Positions 47,201 to 58,773 of a stretch of DNA of 64,000 bases are shown piece after piece; position 1 is the stretch's first letter; the number at the start of each line of letters is the position of its first letter. Location: NCBI GenBank assembly GCA_947568835.1, contig OX387605.1, forward strand, positions 2,108,001 to 2,172,000, written 5' to 3'. Under the pieces are notes generated by a model. It worked only from the letters and a program-made list of their open reading frames with translations, was not told where the DNA came from and made no database searches. A program made the position numbers and the translations under genes. The stretch is from Protonemura montana (taxonomy: Eukaryota > Arthropoda > Insecta > Plecoptera > Nemouridae).

Positions 47201-50200
47201 CAAAATTGGAATTGGAGCTTTTCGACAAAGGTCCCAGCTTGGTGGGCCTTTCTCTGCCCCATCGATATTTTCCACCACTTAATGCAACCATGGTAACCCC
47301 AACAAACGCATAGCTTTCCTCTACGAAGCTGTTGGTTCCAAGCATTGTAAACGCCCCCGGGTGTTTCAGGTGGCCGAGTGGTACGACGGACGATGCCTGT
47401 TGGTGACTGGAGGCACCGGCTTCATGGGCAAGGTGCTCCTGGAGAAGCTCCTCAGGAGCTGCACCGGTATCGACAAGATCTACATGCTGGTGCGCCAAAA
47501 ACGTGGCAACGTCGTCTCGCGGCGCATCCAGCAGATGGTGCAGCTACCGGTAAGAACCTCCGAGGGTCGGCAACCCTGGCACAACATGACACCTCGCCCC
47601 TAGCAAGCAGTGTCGGGTGTCTTTCATTGGCCCTTAAAATAATTTCATAGCCAATCAGGGTCCTTAGTTCCAACGAGCCGTCATTTCCTAAGCCCTCTGA
47701 AAACTGGATAGGATATTTTGTTTTACAACCCCTTTGCGCTCACGTCGATGGATTAGTCTTAAACTGCAGCCCGGCTTTCTTCCAACAAAGCTTTCGTTGG
47801 AACTTTCCTCCAATAAGACCGCCACTGGACGGTTCAGGGTGACCAAATCATGCTGTGTGTTACCTGTTAGCTGTTTGATCGCCTCCGCAACGAGAACCCG
47901 GCATCGTTCGCCAAACTCGTCCCCATGGAGGGCGACATCACCAAGGAGGGCCTGGGCCTTTCCGAGGAGGATAGACGCCTCCTCATCGAGGAGGTCTCCG
48001 TCGTCTTCCATGGCGCGGCGTCGCTACGGCTCGAGGCGGGGCTGAAGGACGCCGTCATCAACAACGTCGTCCCCACGGAGCGCATCCTCGAACTGGCTAA
48101 GGCGATGAAACGCCTCGAGGTACGTCCACGTTGGGGTAGTGTTGAACGAAGCACTTGGTTTGGAACAGGTCAGTTGGAGTTGTTGCCAGTAAAGACTTTG
48201 TAAATACTTGGGAGTTGATGAACAGTTATCCTGGGCTGAGAGAGATAGGGAACCTCGGTGGAACAGCTAGCCGAAAGCACCATCCAAAAACGGTTCGATT
48301 CCGATCTGAAGCCAGCTACTGTGGCATACTCAAGGTGTTTGGAAAAATTGACAGCTTGTCTCCAATTCGTCTAAGTTGCAATTTTAATCCGACTTTTCAA
48401 CTAAAAAATTCATAGTTTTTAAGAATAATTCACTGTGTTTAATTTCTGTTGCGTCTTATAACCAAGTAATTCCACATTGGAATCAGGTGAAACACAAGAA
48501 GACGAACCCCTTCTTAGCGTTCTCCCTGTGACAGCAACGTAGGGTGGGCGATCTTGCCAGTGGCATAACATCGAGACCTTCACCTGTACGATCGCACCAT
48601 CGAGCGGCGATTGATAAATCCGGCGATGGAGTGCGATTATTTCCATAAAACGCGCGTGACAAGTTGAGCCAGATCTAATCGATTGGCAATCAACCGACCT
48701 GCGTACAACACCAAGTGCATGTAGTTCAATGACAACGTGTTTTCTCTCTTCGGCACTTACTCTCGGCAATTACCGCTCTCGTTGTTATCCAATTAAAATG
48801 TAGCTTAAAACTGCAACACGCGGCTGCGCCTGAATTATTTGAATCAAGTTCAAAGGTTAAAGTTGGTTGGTTGATTTGTTGAGATTCACGACGCACTTTT
48901 TTGACAACAAGCCTTGTGGCTCTGGTCTAATGGCCCTTGTAAATGATTGTGATGATGATGATGATGATGATGAATACATTCAAGCCTACAAAGAAAGAGA
49001 GGAAGCTACGGACCAGGACGAACAACAGAATTCCCCCACAAATTCATGCTGGCGAGAGGTTGCTAAGCAAGGCGAGTGAAGTTATTGATCCCATCACCCC
49101 ATCCAATACCTGACCCAACTCAGTGTTACTTAACTTCGGTGATCTAACGAGGACCAGTGTTTCCAACACGCCAAACCGTTCGGGTGACAAAAGATCTAGT
49201 CGGAGTTTGCGTGCATTTCCAAAAAAATATTATTATTATTCTACGCAAAGTACAAGAAAATTGCCATTCCTAAATATTGAAATAGCTTTTTGCATACATC
49301 CCATAAGTTCATTCTTAACTAGCTTGTTCGGTATGCTTTTGATTTACAACGAGACACGCCGCGAGTCGCGATTTGATCTACTTCAGAATCTCAAGATTAA
49401 TCGCAGTTTGTCATTGAACCAGTTTCGCCGTCAGATTTCTAATCGGATCTGCGACTGCGCCCTGCGGTGTGTAATCTCTTCGTCGAGCGACCAAGTCGCG
49501 GCTGGCACGTCCGGGTTCCGATCAGCGCTGGTGCACGGAAGTAAAATTGCACTGCCAATACAATCCTTCGTGTCCCAGGGCCAACATTGACGGAGAATCG
49601 CCCCTAATAATGATCATACTCTTTACAACGAACGGTTTGTCGTGTTGGAAACACCGGTCCTTGTGAGATCACTGAAGTTAAGCAACACTGCGCTGGGTCA
49701 GGTGTTGGATGGGTGATTGTCATACTCAAGTCCTATACTGTTTGGGAAAGAATTTTGAGGGATGAAAGTTAGTACGACTTAATTTACCTTGCTTATAAAC
49801 CTCTAGACATCACAGATTTGTCGAGGAAACCTGTGTTTTTGGAAGGGATGTTAAGCCGGTGGTCCCCCTAGAACTCTTTTACAGGAGTAGTCTACGTGAC
49901 AGCATCGGCATTCAACTCCTCCCTTCTACGCTAGGTTAGATTCGTCTTCATCCTCATCATGACCCACTTCTTCAACGATGCCACTGAGCCTGTCGTCAAA
50001 ACAGTGCGTCGTTAAACACAGCAAATCAATCTCTGGTTGTTCACCAAGGGTGATTTCGTTTGTTTATCCAGGCTTTCATCCACATGTCAACTGCGTTTTG
50101 CCACTGCGAGGAGGAAGTACTCTTCGAGAAGTACTACCCGACCCAGGAAGACCCGCTTGACGTCATCAGGACGGTACAGTTCCTCGACGAGGAATCCGTC

Positions 50201-53200
50201 AACCTCCTCACGCCAAAGTGAGTACATAACCACACCTTCACTCTTTGTGTTACAATTTAACCTAATATCATTCATTAAAATAACAATTGCCACTTCCTGG
50301 CTGCTATTGGGCGGCCTCTGCCCCTTTTAGAACAAAAGTCGATGTACTCGGTGTAAAAATCCAAGCGAAACAATTCCAGGTCTCGGATTTCCAAGGTTGC
50401 CATTTTGAGCAACCTCAGAATATTTTGTTAATCTTTAAGTTCCTTGGCACGGACACCCACAAGACGGGCCAGAGTTGCAATCATGTGGGTCATTATGATG
50501 GTTTTTAGACTCATGTATACTTGATTCATCCTTAGCACTAGTTTTAACAAAAACTATTTGAAATGGGTTTTTAATGCTAAGTGAAGGACAACTAAAATTC
50601 CCGACGCTACGTTACATGTACTGGTTACTTCTTCAAGGGTTAGAGCAGTCCTGACAATTTTCCGATAACAAAAGAACCGCATAAAATTATAACAATTACC
50701 TAGTTCAAAAGCACCCTGTATAGCAACAGCAAGCCACGGCAATGTACTGACACCCGCAGTACTGTTGCATTCTCTCAGGACCTCTCGTCCTGTGCCGTTA
50801 GTAACACAAGACGGGAGTTGTCCCGTGTCTCCGTTGCAGATTGCTAGGCGTGCACCCCAACAGCTACACGTACTCCAAGAGGCTGGCGGAAACCTTAGTT
50901 CACGAGTACGGCAAGGACATCCACGCGGCCATCGTGCGCCCTTCCATCGGTAAGATCAACGCAATCTCAACATAACCAAGTCGCAACCTAGCTAACCTAG
51001 ACACCAGCTGTCTTGATATTTTAGCTCCCACATACACTTCATATGTTTAGAGTTAAGTTTCACAGCATGGTACTAGGACCCCTTATACACATGACCAGTT
51101 CTGTTCGGGAGAGAGGCTGGAGGGATGAAAGTTAAGCAACACTGCGCTGGGTCAGGTATTGGATGAGTGACCATCATACACATGACCAGTTCTGTTTGGG
51201 AGAGAGGTTGGAGGGATGAAAGTTCAGCAACACTGCGCTGGGTCAGGTATTGGATGAGTGACCATCATACACATGACCAGTTCTGTTCGGGAGAAAGGTT
51301 GGAGGGATGAAAGTTAAGCAACACTGCACTGAGTCAGGTATTCGATGGGTGACCATCATACACATGACCAGTTCTGTTCGGGAGAGAGGTTGGAGGGATG
51401 AAAATTAGTACAGCAACTTCATTCGCCTTGCTTATCAACCTCTCGACAGCATGGATTTGTGGAGGAATCCTGTTGTTCGCGTTGTACCGTCCTTCGGAAG
51501 GGACGTTAAGCCGGTGGTCTCCTTGGTCCTCTTCGACAGGAGTAGGCTACGTGCCGGCACCGGGTTTCCCCTCCTCCCACAGGCTAGGTTAGGTTCATCA
51601 TCATCCTCATCATCATCCACTCATTCACCGACGCCATTAGACCAGTGCCGCATTGCCAGATGTCAAAACAGTGCGTCGTTAAACACCACAAATAATAATA
51701 ACTAGGACCCCTTATGCTGGATGCTTCAAGTACCTTACACCCCGTGCAAAGGGCGCTTGTTCTGACCCCACATCTGTGCAGTACTGCCCACGCTACACGA
51801 GCCCCTGCCCGGCTGGGTGGACACCCTGAACGGTCCCGTGGGGCTGCTCGTCGGGGGTGGCAAGGGAGTCATCAGGACAATGCTTTGCGGGGCTGATTTC
51901 GATGCCGAGATGATCCCCGTGGACATCGCCATCAACTGCATCATTGCCATCGCTTGGAAGATCGGCACAGAGAAGTAAGTTGATGGGGTGGGCGTTGTTA
52001 GCACTATAGTGTTATTCGATTTAACTTGTAGTTCTTTCATGTGTTTTTTAAAACACTTCTCTAAGGCTTCTCTAACATAAAAATTCAAGCCTTGCTTTTA
52101 AGGCTTAAAAATGCACATCGTACCATTTGCTAGATGACTTTGTCTTTTTAAAGTCATTGCTTACAATGACAAAAAACAATACAAAAAACATAGTTACCAA
52201 AAAACCATTTCCAAAATGTCTCTTTTGCACGCCGAGCTAAACTGTTATTCACATTCATTATCTAACCATTTTGGCAAATTGATGGCTTTTCAAGCGATTT
52301 CACCTTGTAAATCGCTTCTCCCTCCACTGTCTAGACCGGAAGGCACCCCCGTATTCAACATCTCGCAGAACGCGTACGTGAAGATCACATGGGGCGAGAT
52401 CCTGTCTCTGGGTCGCAGGTTCATCGACGACTACCCCTTCGAGGGCGCAGCTTGGTATCCTGACGGCAACATCCGCACAAATCGCATGGTGCACAACGTG
52501 CTGGTAGTTCTTCTGCACACGCTGCCCGCGTACTTTATCGACTTCCTGCTCACGCTGGCAAGACAGAAGCGTTTGTAAGTTGCAACTTTCAACATTTCCT
52601 CTCTATTCTTGTGACACACTGGGTCTGTCAGCTGGGAAACAAAACACTGCAAACTGTTTATCACCTCCCCGTGGTTACCATAGCTTTCGATATAACATTC
52701 GGTTTGGAGGAAAATCAATTTATTAAACAATCGACAGCTATCCAAAGAAATGGTTGACCATTAAGGTCTAGCTTACCTACTGATCTATATTATAAATACA
52801 ATTTCTTATTAATAATATTTATGATTATGATATTATAATATTTATGATTATGGTCATGGTAATTATGAAGTGTTTTCATATAAATGGTTGAACAAGATGC
52901 AAATCGATGCTTTAAGAACGGCAGGAACTATAGAGTCGAACTAGAGAGCGAGATGATGAATCGCTTGAGGAAATCATAGCGTTCATTCATTGGAAGTACT
53001 GACAATTCAAATTTATATGATTGGGAAGTGTCCGAACTGGTTTCCCACAATGTTTCGTGAGTTTTACTGGCAGGGGTTGGTAAACATGGCTGCAAACTTG
53101 TTCCAGTAACAAGGTTTTCAGTCAGATTGAGGTTAGATCTGAACATTAAAACCCGCTAATCGCCAGCTTTAGTTGATCTACCACATCCCAACAATACAAA

Positions 53201-54199
53201 CGTACTAACGCGACTATCGCCATGAAAAGTGGTCTAACGAGACACGACCCACGAGACTCACGCAACAATTGTTTGCTCGTGCGTACAGCATGGTGCGCGT
53301 TCAGAAGCGCATCAGCACGGGACTCGAGGTGTTGCAGTATTTCACCATGCGACAGTGGCGCTTCCGGAACGAGCGTGCGGCGAGCGTGGAGGACCACATG
53401 ACCGAACGAGACAAGGAGGTCTTCTACATCACCAACACCAAGTACGACATCAACAAGTACATGCTGGACTGCATCCTCGGAGCCAGGCAGTACTGCATGA
53501 AGGAGCCGCTCTCCTCGCTGCCCAAGGCGCGGCGCCACATGAAGATGTTAGTATTGATTGCCAGTGCTTGACGCAGGAATAAACATAACCTAACCCAACC
53601 GTACCCAACCGTACCCAAACTAACCTAACCTAACAAATACCATACCAAGCACGGGAAGAATAAATATCCGTGCCGGGAGTCCTATCTTTGACCGACCATG
53701 GAGAGGATTGCATCGAGGCGATTTGTGAGATAAATGGGACTTTTTCAATCTTGTGTAAACGTGTGCGAACAGTCAAAAGCATTACTGCTGGTTTCCCCGC
53801 GCTTAAGCTCATAAAATATTTTGGAAATGAGGGTTATCTGGCTTAACGGCTTCGAAGAATCCGTGGGTGATGATGAGGATGATGAGCCTAACCTAGTCCA
53901 GAAGGGCGGAGGGGAAACCTTACGCCCTCCGAAGAAGGGTACGAGGCGAACAACAGGATTCCTCTACAAATCCATACTGTCCAATGGTTAAGTCTAATAA
54001 AGCGTTCTATTACCGAGTAGAAGTTTTTGGTCACGAGTGTTACGATTGACGTTAACATCTTCACTGTGTTCCAATTAATCTCTGTTCCAGGCTCTACGTG
54101 CTGGACCGGATAACAGCCGCGTTCCTGTACTGTCTCTTCGGATGGTTCCTATACAAGACGTTCTTCGGGTTAACAACAGTGTTACAAAAGTACCAATGA
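44242..54199 (+). CDS. FAR: Fatty acyl-CoA reductase, alcohol-forming
   Basis: NADPH-dependent reductase converting long-chain acyl-CoA to primary alcohols for wax, cuticular or ether lipids, on ER or peroxisomal membranes (family knowledge). Nine exons: 44242-44247, 47370-47549, 47871-48119, 50072-50217, 50840-50949, 51782-51974, 52335-52574, 53289-53546, 54091-54199; phases agree throughout, giving 496 residues, a normal family length. Features: Rossmann motif TGGTGFMGK (residues 15-23), HGAA in VVFHGAASLRLEAG, catalytic Tyr203/Lys207 in SYTYSKRLAE, RPSIV, the C-terminal FAR_C (sterile) domain from about residue 370 (VQKRISTGLEVLQYFTMRQW) and a hydrophobic C-terminal segment (AAFLYCLFGWFLYKTFFGL). 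Exon 1 contributes only Met-Thr before GTAAGT; it was chosen because phase 0 joins exactly to VAEWYDGRCLL, where related enzymes begin. AATAAA at 54404-54409 probably ends the transcript. Confidence 0.95.
44672..44780 (+). repeat. Copy of the AGTAGACATGAGTC interspersed family
   Basis: AAATTTAGTTGTCCTTTACT, TAGCAATCAAAACCCATTTG, AAATAGTTTTTGTTAAAACT and AGTAGACATGAGTCTAAAAA appear in the family order. It lies in intron 1 of the reductase gene. Confidence 0.65.
47132..47153 (+). repeat. Poly(G) tract in reductase intron 1
   Basis: An uninterrupted run of about 22 G residues. It is potentially G-quadruplex forming, and the length is uncertain. It lies 216 bases upstream of exon 2. Confidence 0.9.
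48886..49182 (-). mobile_element. 5S-derived SINE, minus orientation
   Basis: The 3' tail (GTTGTCAAAAAAGTGCGTCG, read on the minus strand) is at the left end. The 5' end at 49182 reads GAACGGTTTGGCGTGTTGGA, then AACACTGGTCCTCGTTAGAT, then CACCGAAGTTAAGTAACACT. This includes the 5' half of 5S rRNA (compare CGGTTCTCGTCCGATCACCG in arthropod 5S), which is absent from the tandem-head copies. The middle of the body is deleted. Confidence 0.8.
49629..50020 (+). mobile_element. 5S-derived SINE with a near full-length 5S head
   Basis: It starts CGAACGGTTTGTCGTGTTGG and continues ACACCGGTCCTTGTGAGATC, ACTGAAGTTAAGCAACACTG and GTGTTGGATGGGTGA, covering most of a 5S rRNA including the internal pol III control region. 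A single head is followed by the body and the tail GTGCGTCGTTAAACAC. It is inverted relative to the copy at 48886-49182. It lies in reductase intron 3, 52 bases before exon 4. Confidence 0.85.
50512..50600 (-). repeat. Reversed copy of the AGTAGACATGAGTC family
   Basis: Reads TTTTTAGACTCATGTATACT (reverse of the family tail), then AACTATTTGAAATGGGTTTT and TAATGCTAAGTGAAGGACAA. It lies in reductase intron 4. Confidence 0.6.
51087..51700 (+). mobile_element. Multi-head 5S-SINE with intact target-site duplication
   Basis: Three 5S-like heads at a 91-bp period (marker at 51132, 51223, 51314), a partial linker before them, then the common body and tail (GTGCGTCGTTAAACACC) ending in AATAATAATA. 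The element is flanked by a perfect 15-bp direct repeat ACTAGGACCCCTTAT (51072-51086 and 51701-51715). This is a target-site duplication typical of LINE-driven retroposition, so the insertion is recent and its ends are known exactly. It makes up most of reductase intron 5. Confidence 0.93.
53584..53637. repeat. Degenerate CCTAA-type tract
   Basis: AACCTAACCC, ACCGTACCCAACCGTACCCA and AACTAACCTAACCTAAC are related to the arthropod telomere motif TTAGG/CCTAA, but only two to three units are exact. It lies in reductase intron 8, about 40 bases after exon 8. Confidence 0.5.
53850..54000 (-). repeat. Truncated 5S-SINE body
   Basis: On the minus strand it contains AGGAATCCTGTTGTTCGCC and GGTTTCCCCTCC, matching the SINE body, followed by CTAGGTTAGGCTCATCATCC. 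The head and tail are missing. It lies in reductase intron 8, before exon 9. Confidence 0.65.
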
Positions 54200-55397
54200 C
54201 CGAAATCTCTCGAACTTAGGCACTGACAAGTTACTGCCACCTGTATTGTTTGGTATTCTTTCGTTCAAATCAGCGGTTGTCAAACTGGGGTCCATGGAAC
54301 CGTACGAAATGATTGCATAGCACCATGATTATATAGCACCAGAACAGTTTAAGGAAGTTTTTTAAAAAACCGAATCTGATTTTATATCAAAGAATATAGC
54401 CTCAATAAACAGCCTGGCTCATCTACATCTACATTCAACATACGCGAATAAATAACATAAAAACTGCACTTAACACAAAATTTTGACAAAACTTTAAATG
54501 TAAAGTTTGACCAGTTTGGCGATCAAAAGGGGCCAAACAAGAAATGGTAAAAGAAGTGTGAGAATTTCGTGGCTAGGTATTAGGGAACCAAATGGAATGC
54601 ACCTTCAACTCAATGGTACTACCGTTGGTACTACGCGTAGTGCGTGAGTAGCCGAGTGACTTCTGTATCTAGCATGTCATGTCTGTGTTTGCACGTTGTC
54701 ACAGAGTAAAATGCAGGCCTCGCACAGCTAGCAAGAGGAATTCCGTGGAAACAACAGAGATTGGGCACTAAAATGCATGTTTTATCTTCACACAGGCCAT
54801 CATTTAAGCCATTGCACGTAGGAATTATTATTTTGTATCGATAATAAACACACTTAAAACGGCTTCTGAACGCAAAGTTCGCAAGATCTTTGTCGACTGG
54901 ACTTGGAAATACATTTTTTTATATCTCCAAATTTCCCAAAACACTTTTATATTTAAAAGATAACTGTCTCCAATCATCCAAACCTATCCAAGTTATTAAT
55001 TTTTAGGACTTAAATAAACCCTGATAGTTAGGCATCCAGTGGTACACACGAGTAGCACGGTAACATATCCGTAGCCATGTCAGACGCTGTGGATCTGTGG
55101 AAAGGAGGTTATGTTGTTATTGACACACGCAATGCGTTTGGCGTACAAGGATTTATTTCAAACAATTCGTTGAAAATTGAAATAGTCCTGCACGAAATTT
55201 ATGGTTCAGTTCTATTGATAATACTAAATAAGATTAAAAAGCACGTTAAATAAGTGTTAGATAAGTATAATTTTTGTGTCTTCATCTTGAAGCAGGATTA
55301 AGTTTTTATCGTCATAAGATAGATTGAGAGCAGGTTTCTTTATTCTATGGTGATATAGAGGAAGGTACTATATGGTACTATTTTGGTGTATATTAAA
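54200..55397. other. Reductase 3' UTR and DXO upstream region
   Basis: The first 210 bases to AATAAA (54404-54409) are probably the reductase 3' UTR. The rest is AT-rich intergenic DNA. It holds one short frame, 55077-55253 (58 codons, GCCATGT start context, beginning MSDAVDLWKGGYVVIDTRNA). That frame might be an upstream ORF of the DXO transcript or a fragment of another gene. Confidence 0.4.
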
Positions 55398-57423
55398 ATG
55401 TGCGCTAGTTACTCCAATCATGACCGGAAGAAATTTTTAAGTACGAGGCAAGAAGATCACGTTGGGAATTTCCCCAACTTTCAACAGCCAAGTGTTCAAG
55501 GATATTTCAGCGTGGATGGATATAGAAAATACCAGCCAAACCTTTCACAGATAAAATACCTTCATCTTCCTAAAGCATTTGGCCGAGTCTCATTCGATTT
55601 AAACCACGGCATCGAGAAAGGAATAAAAAAAGATGAATCGAAGATTGAGCACTTGGACATAATATTGCAGTGGGCCCATCAAAATCAACAGAGAATTCAT
55701 GATTCAAAGTACCTTCATTATTTATTCGAATTGACAGTTCAAATTCTTGGCAAGGAGTTATTAACAACTTAACAAATGTCTATTTACAGGACACAGACGG
55801 ATTTTTTTTGTTACCGCGGGCTTATAACATTGCTTTTGTGTACACCATACGAACAAAAAGAGAACTGGATCATTTGTGCTACTAAATGGAAGGGCACCAT
55901 TTACTTGTGCACTTTCGAGACGGAGGAAAAACGCCAAAATCGACAGAGTGCATCGGCTTTTCAAAAGCGCTGCATGGCTTGGGGCTACAAATTCGAACAG
56001 TTTATGAGCAAAGGTGAAAATGAGGCTACTACAGCAAAAGCCGGTTTGTAGCTCAAACTACATCGTAATTACCAGCAATCAAACTTTTCACTTTTCAGAC
56101 ACTTTGGACTCTATGCCTGACACGAGGAAACCTGTCAACGAGTGTGAAGAGTTGTGTGTTACATTTCGTACTCGTTTGAGTGAACACAGCATTATTTTTG
56201 GAGCTGAAATGGATGGTGTTCGGGATAACCGTGAAGTCACTGATCTGGACGAGTTGTCAAAAGCTGTCTTTGTTGAATTGAAAACTAGCAGACACATTCA
56301 GTCTGAAAAACAAAATTTCTCTTTTTTAAGGTAATTATCTTCAGATATCTTCAATATCTTCAATATCTTCCATTTAGATTCAATTCAATATCATTAGAGT
56401 ATGTCATATAGATTAATTTAAATATCTTTAGCGTATGCCATATAGATTCAATTTGGGCTTGGGCATATTTTGTTCCCCAGGTAAGAATCTTTTACTTTGG
56501 GTCAATAGTACAAATGGCTAAAGACTAGTCTAGGTAGTAGTGGTGAAGAAGAAAAGAATTTAAGTAACCTAGGTTGGTTCTCCTTTACTACGGGAGCAAA
56601 GCGAAATGGCCGGTGCATCATCCTTCCTCGCGCCATATTTCGTTGAGTCAGTTCATCTTAAGTCTCTCCACAATTTCAAGTAGTTTTTTTGTTTCCTTGC
56701 AGATATAAACTTTTGAAGTGGTGGTGCCAAAGTTTCCTTGTTGGCATCAAGGATGTGATTTGTGGGTTCAGAGACGACAATGGCGTGGTCCACGAGCTCG
56801 AAGAGTTCCCTGTCAAAGAAATGCCCAAAATGGCTCGAGTAAGATGCCGAACAATGTTGATTACTACAAAAACTAAGGATTTGAACTGGGTTTTGAACGC
56901 TAAGTGCAGAACAACTAAATTTCCCAACGTTTCGTAACTTGTACCTGTTACTTTATCAAGGTTCAAGAAATAAGTAAAGAAATAAAGACTACTTTAACCC
57001 TTAAGAAAGTAACGGGTACAAGTTACAAAATGTTGGGAAATTTAGTTGTTCTTCACTTAGCATTCAAACCCCAGTTCAAATAGTTTTTATAAAAGCTAGT
57101 GCTTAGGTTAGATGAAGTAGACATGAGTCTAAAAACCAGTAAACTGTTTGCTATGATAGTTTCTTGGTGCTTCTTGCTTGTGGAGATATGGATCTAAGTT
57201 TCCCATCTGTCCTCAGGGCTACTGGGACCCATGTGTATGCATGAACTTCTGCAGCAGCTTCCTATCCCTTGCAAAGAGCGTAGTGGTCGAAATGGGCCCC
57301 GCTGATGTGTGGAGATTCGAGAGGGGGCCAGGATCTGACAGGGTCACATGGGCTCACGTCCCGGGGCCCTCAGAATTCACGTTTTTACCACCGTGGTACA
57401 CAAAGTCTTCAGACTTGCCATGA
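55398..57423 (+). CDS. DXO: DXO/RAI1 decapping exonuclease
   Basis: Removes defective or non-canonical (including NAD) 5' caps and degrades the RNA 5'-3'; RNA quality control (family knowledge). Five exons: 55398-55708, 55790-56013, 56099-56330, 56703-56838, 57217-57423, phases consistent, giving 369 residues against 396 in human. Landmarks: FFCYRGLITLLLCTPYE, YKFEQFM with Glu173, metal-binding Glu215/Asp217 in FGAEMDG, Glu238/Lys240 in VFVELKTSR, then YKLLKWWCQSFLVG and CMNFCSSFLS. All the catalytic carboxylates expected for the family are present. The start at 55398 is the first ATG in frame; an upstream TTG extends the frame by only five codons. The gene follows the reductase on the same strand and converges on PDRG1. 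Intron 4 contains a foldback repeat starting 30 bases after the donor. Confidence 0.95.
56868..57140. mobile_element. Foldback repeat in DXO intron 4
   Basis: The left arm (about 56868-56955) is the inverted copy of the right arm (about 57006-57100). Paired landmarks are CAACTAAATTTCCCAACGTT with AATGTTGGGAAATTTAGTTG, and AACTTGTACCTGTTACTT with AAGTAACGGGTACAAGTT. The right arm continues into the family tail AGTAGACATGAGTCTAAAAA. It has no coding capacity. Confidence 0.85.
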
Positions 57424-58773
57424 TGCTGGCACAACCACCAGGCCATTATTGTGCCTACTTACTCATTTACGTACAGCGTAAGTGCTAATCCTTTACAAAC
57501 ATGCATTAATGTATACTATCATAGATATATAGTAAGACTTTAAAACCACTGACAATTTCAAGGAACTAACGAAGCAACATTTTGCCGATCAAACCAACTG
57601 CATGACCAGATTGGTGCCCAGCATTATCAAGCTTAGACATCCTACGGCAAATGCTCAGGAAATTGCTGCAACCAAATCAAGAAGCCTTTGTTTATGCTGC
57701 AAAAACAATCTTTCATATGTGTATCTAATTTGGGATGGATTAAAGATATTGGTCAAAATGGCTGATAAAGGATTCAGTTTAAAAACTATGTTTTTATTTA
57801 ATAACAGTCAGTGCTTGAAGTCCTTATCCCCAAACAAGTTTTAGCAAGTGTAACTCAACAATTTGGAATTCCATTAAGGAAAACAAGAAATTAGCGCTGG
57901 ACGTTTCTCGACAGAAAATCCTGCATTTACATTTCTTGGTGTCGAGACGCCTGAATAATCTTTGCTAGGTTAACGATGTCACAGTCATAGTGAAGTGAAT
58001 GCAAAGGAGCTGGGTCTCCGAGTTGGCCTGAAGCAACTGTTTCTTCTGAACCCAAAAAGCATGTATTGTACCGATAGAAATCGTGTCGAAGAAGTCGGAA
58101 GCCAGCGAAACTAGTTTTCTCTACGCACTTTCACTCCACACAAATCCATCGGTGCTGATCGTCGTCATTGTTCTGTGAGCATCCGTCGTTTGTGTAGATC
58201 CTGAGATTTCAGGTGCCACGCGATCTGCGGTCTGGACTCTTCCAGCGAGAGAACAAAATGTCAACACGGTCTCCCTGAACAAACCGAGGAACCGAAGTTT
58301 GGTATCTAAACTTTTACATACGTTAATATGAACTTAATTGGTGAGTTGCACCGCATACAATCTCGGTTCAGTGCGTTGGTCGTTTCTTTCCTCTTCTCGA
58401 TACATTACAGCTAAAAATATAATATACATATTTTTATACACACATGTATGGACATAGAAATCAGAAACAGTATAATTTGTTATCGACAACCCAGGTGCGT
58501 TTTAATGCACTCGAGAAGTCCAGAAGTGTAAATCAATCTACATTGGTACAACAAAATAAAGAAACACCATTTATTTTCACTTGACTTTGAATATTAAACA
58601 CACTATTAAAGTTCAGAAAATATTTATGGTACTATCACAGCATCTTCTATCGAGATCCAACTGCTACAAATTATATAAAATTATAAAACAAAAAACTGTG
58701 AACAACTAGAGAGTAACGGGTGAGCAACAACGTTCACACACCTGTACGTTGTTAGCATGATTCCCGGCTGCCA
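57424..58773. other. Convergent 3' region of DXO and PDRG1
   Basis: Contains the 3' UTRs of the two converging genes. On the minus strand an AATAAA at 58575-58570, about 200 bases after the PDRG1 stop, is a good poly(A) signal. On the plus strand only a weaker ATTAAA near 57739 was seen for DXO. An 80-codon frame at 57602 lies in the probable DXO 3' UTR and has no supporting features. Confidence 0.5.

Noticed and set aside
53584-53637. Interstitial telomere
   Set aside because: Too few exact CCTAA units to claim telomeric origin; noted only as a degenerate repeat.
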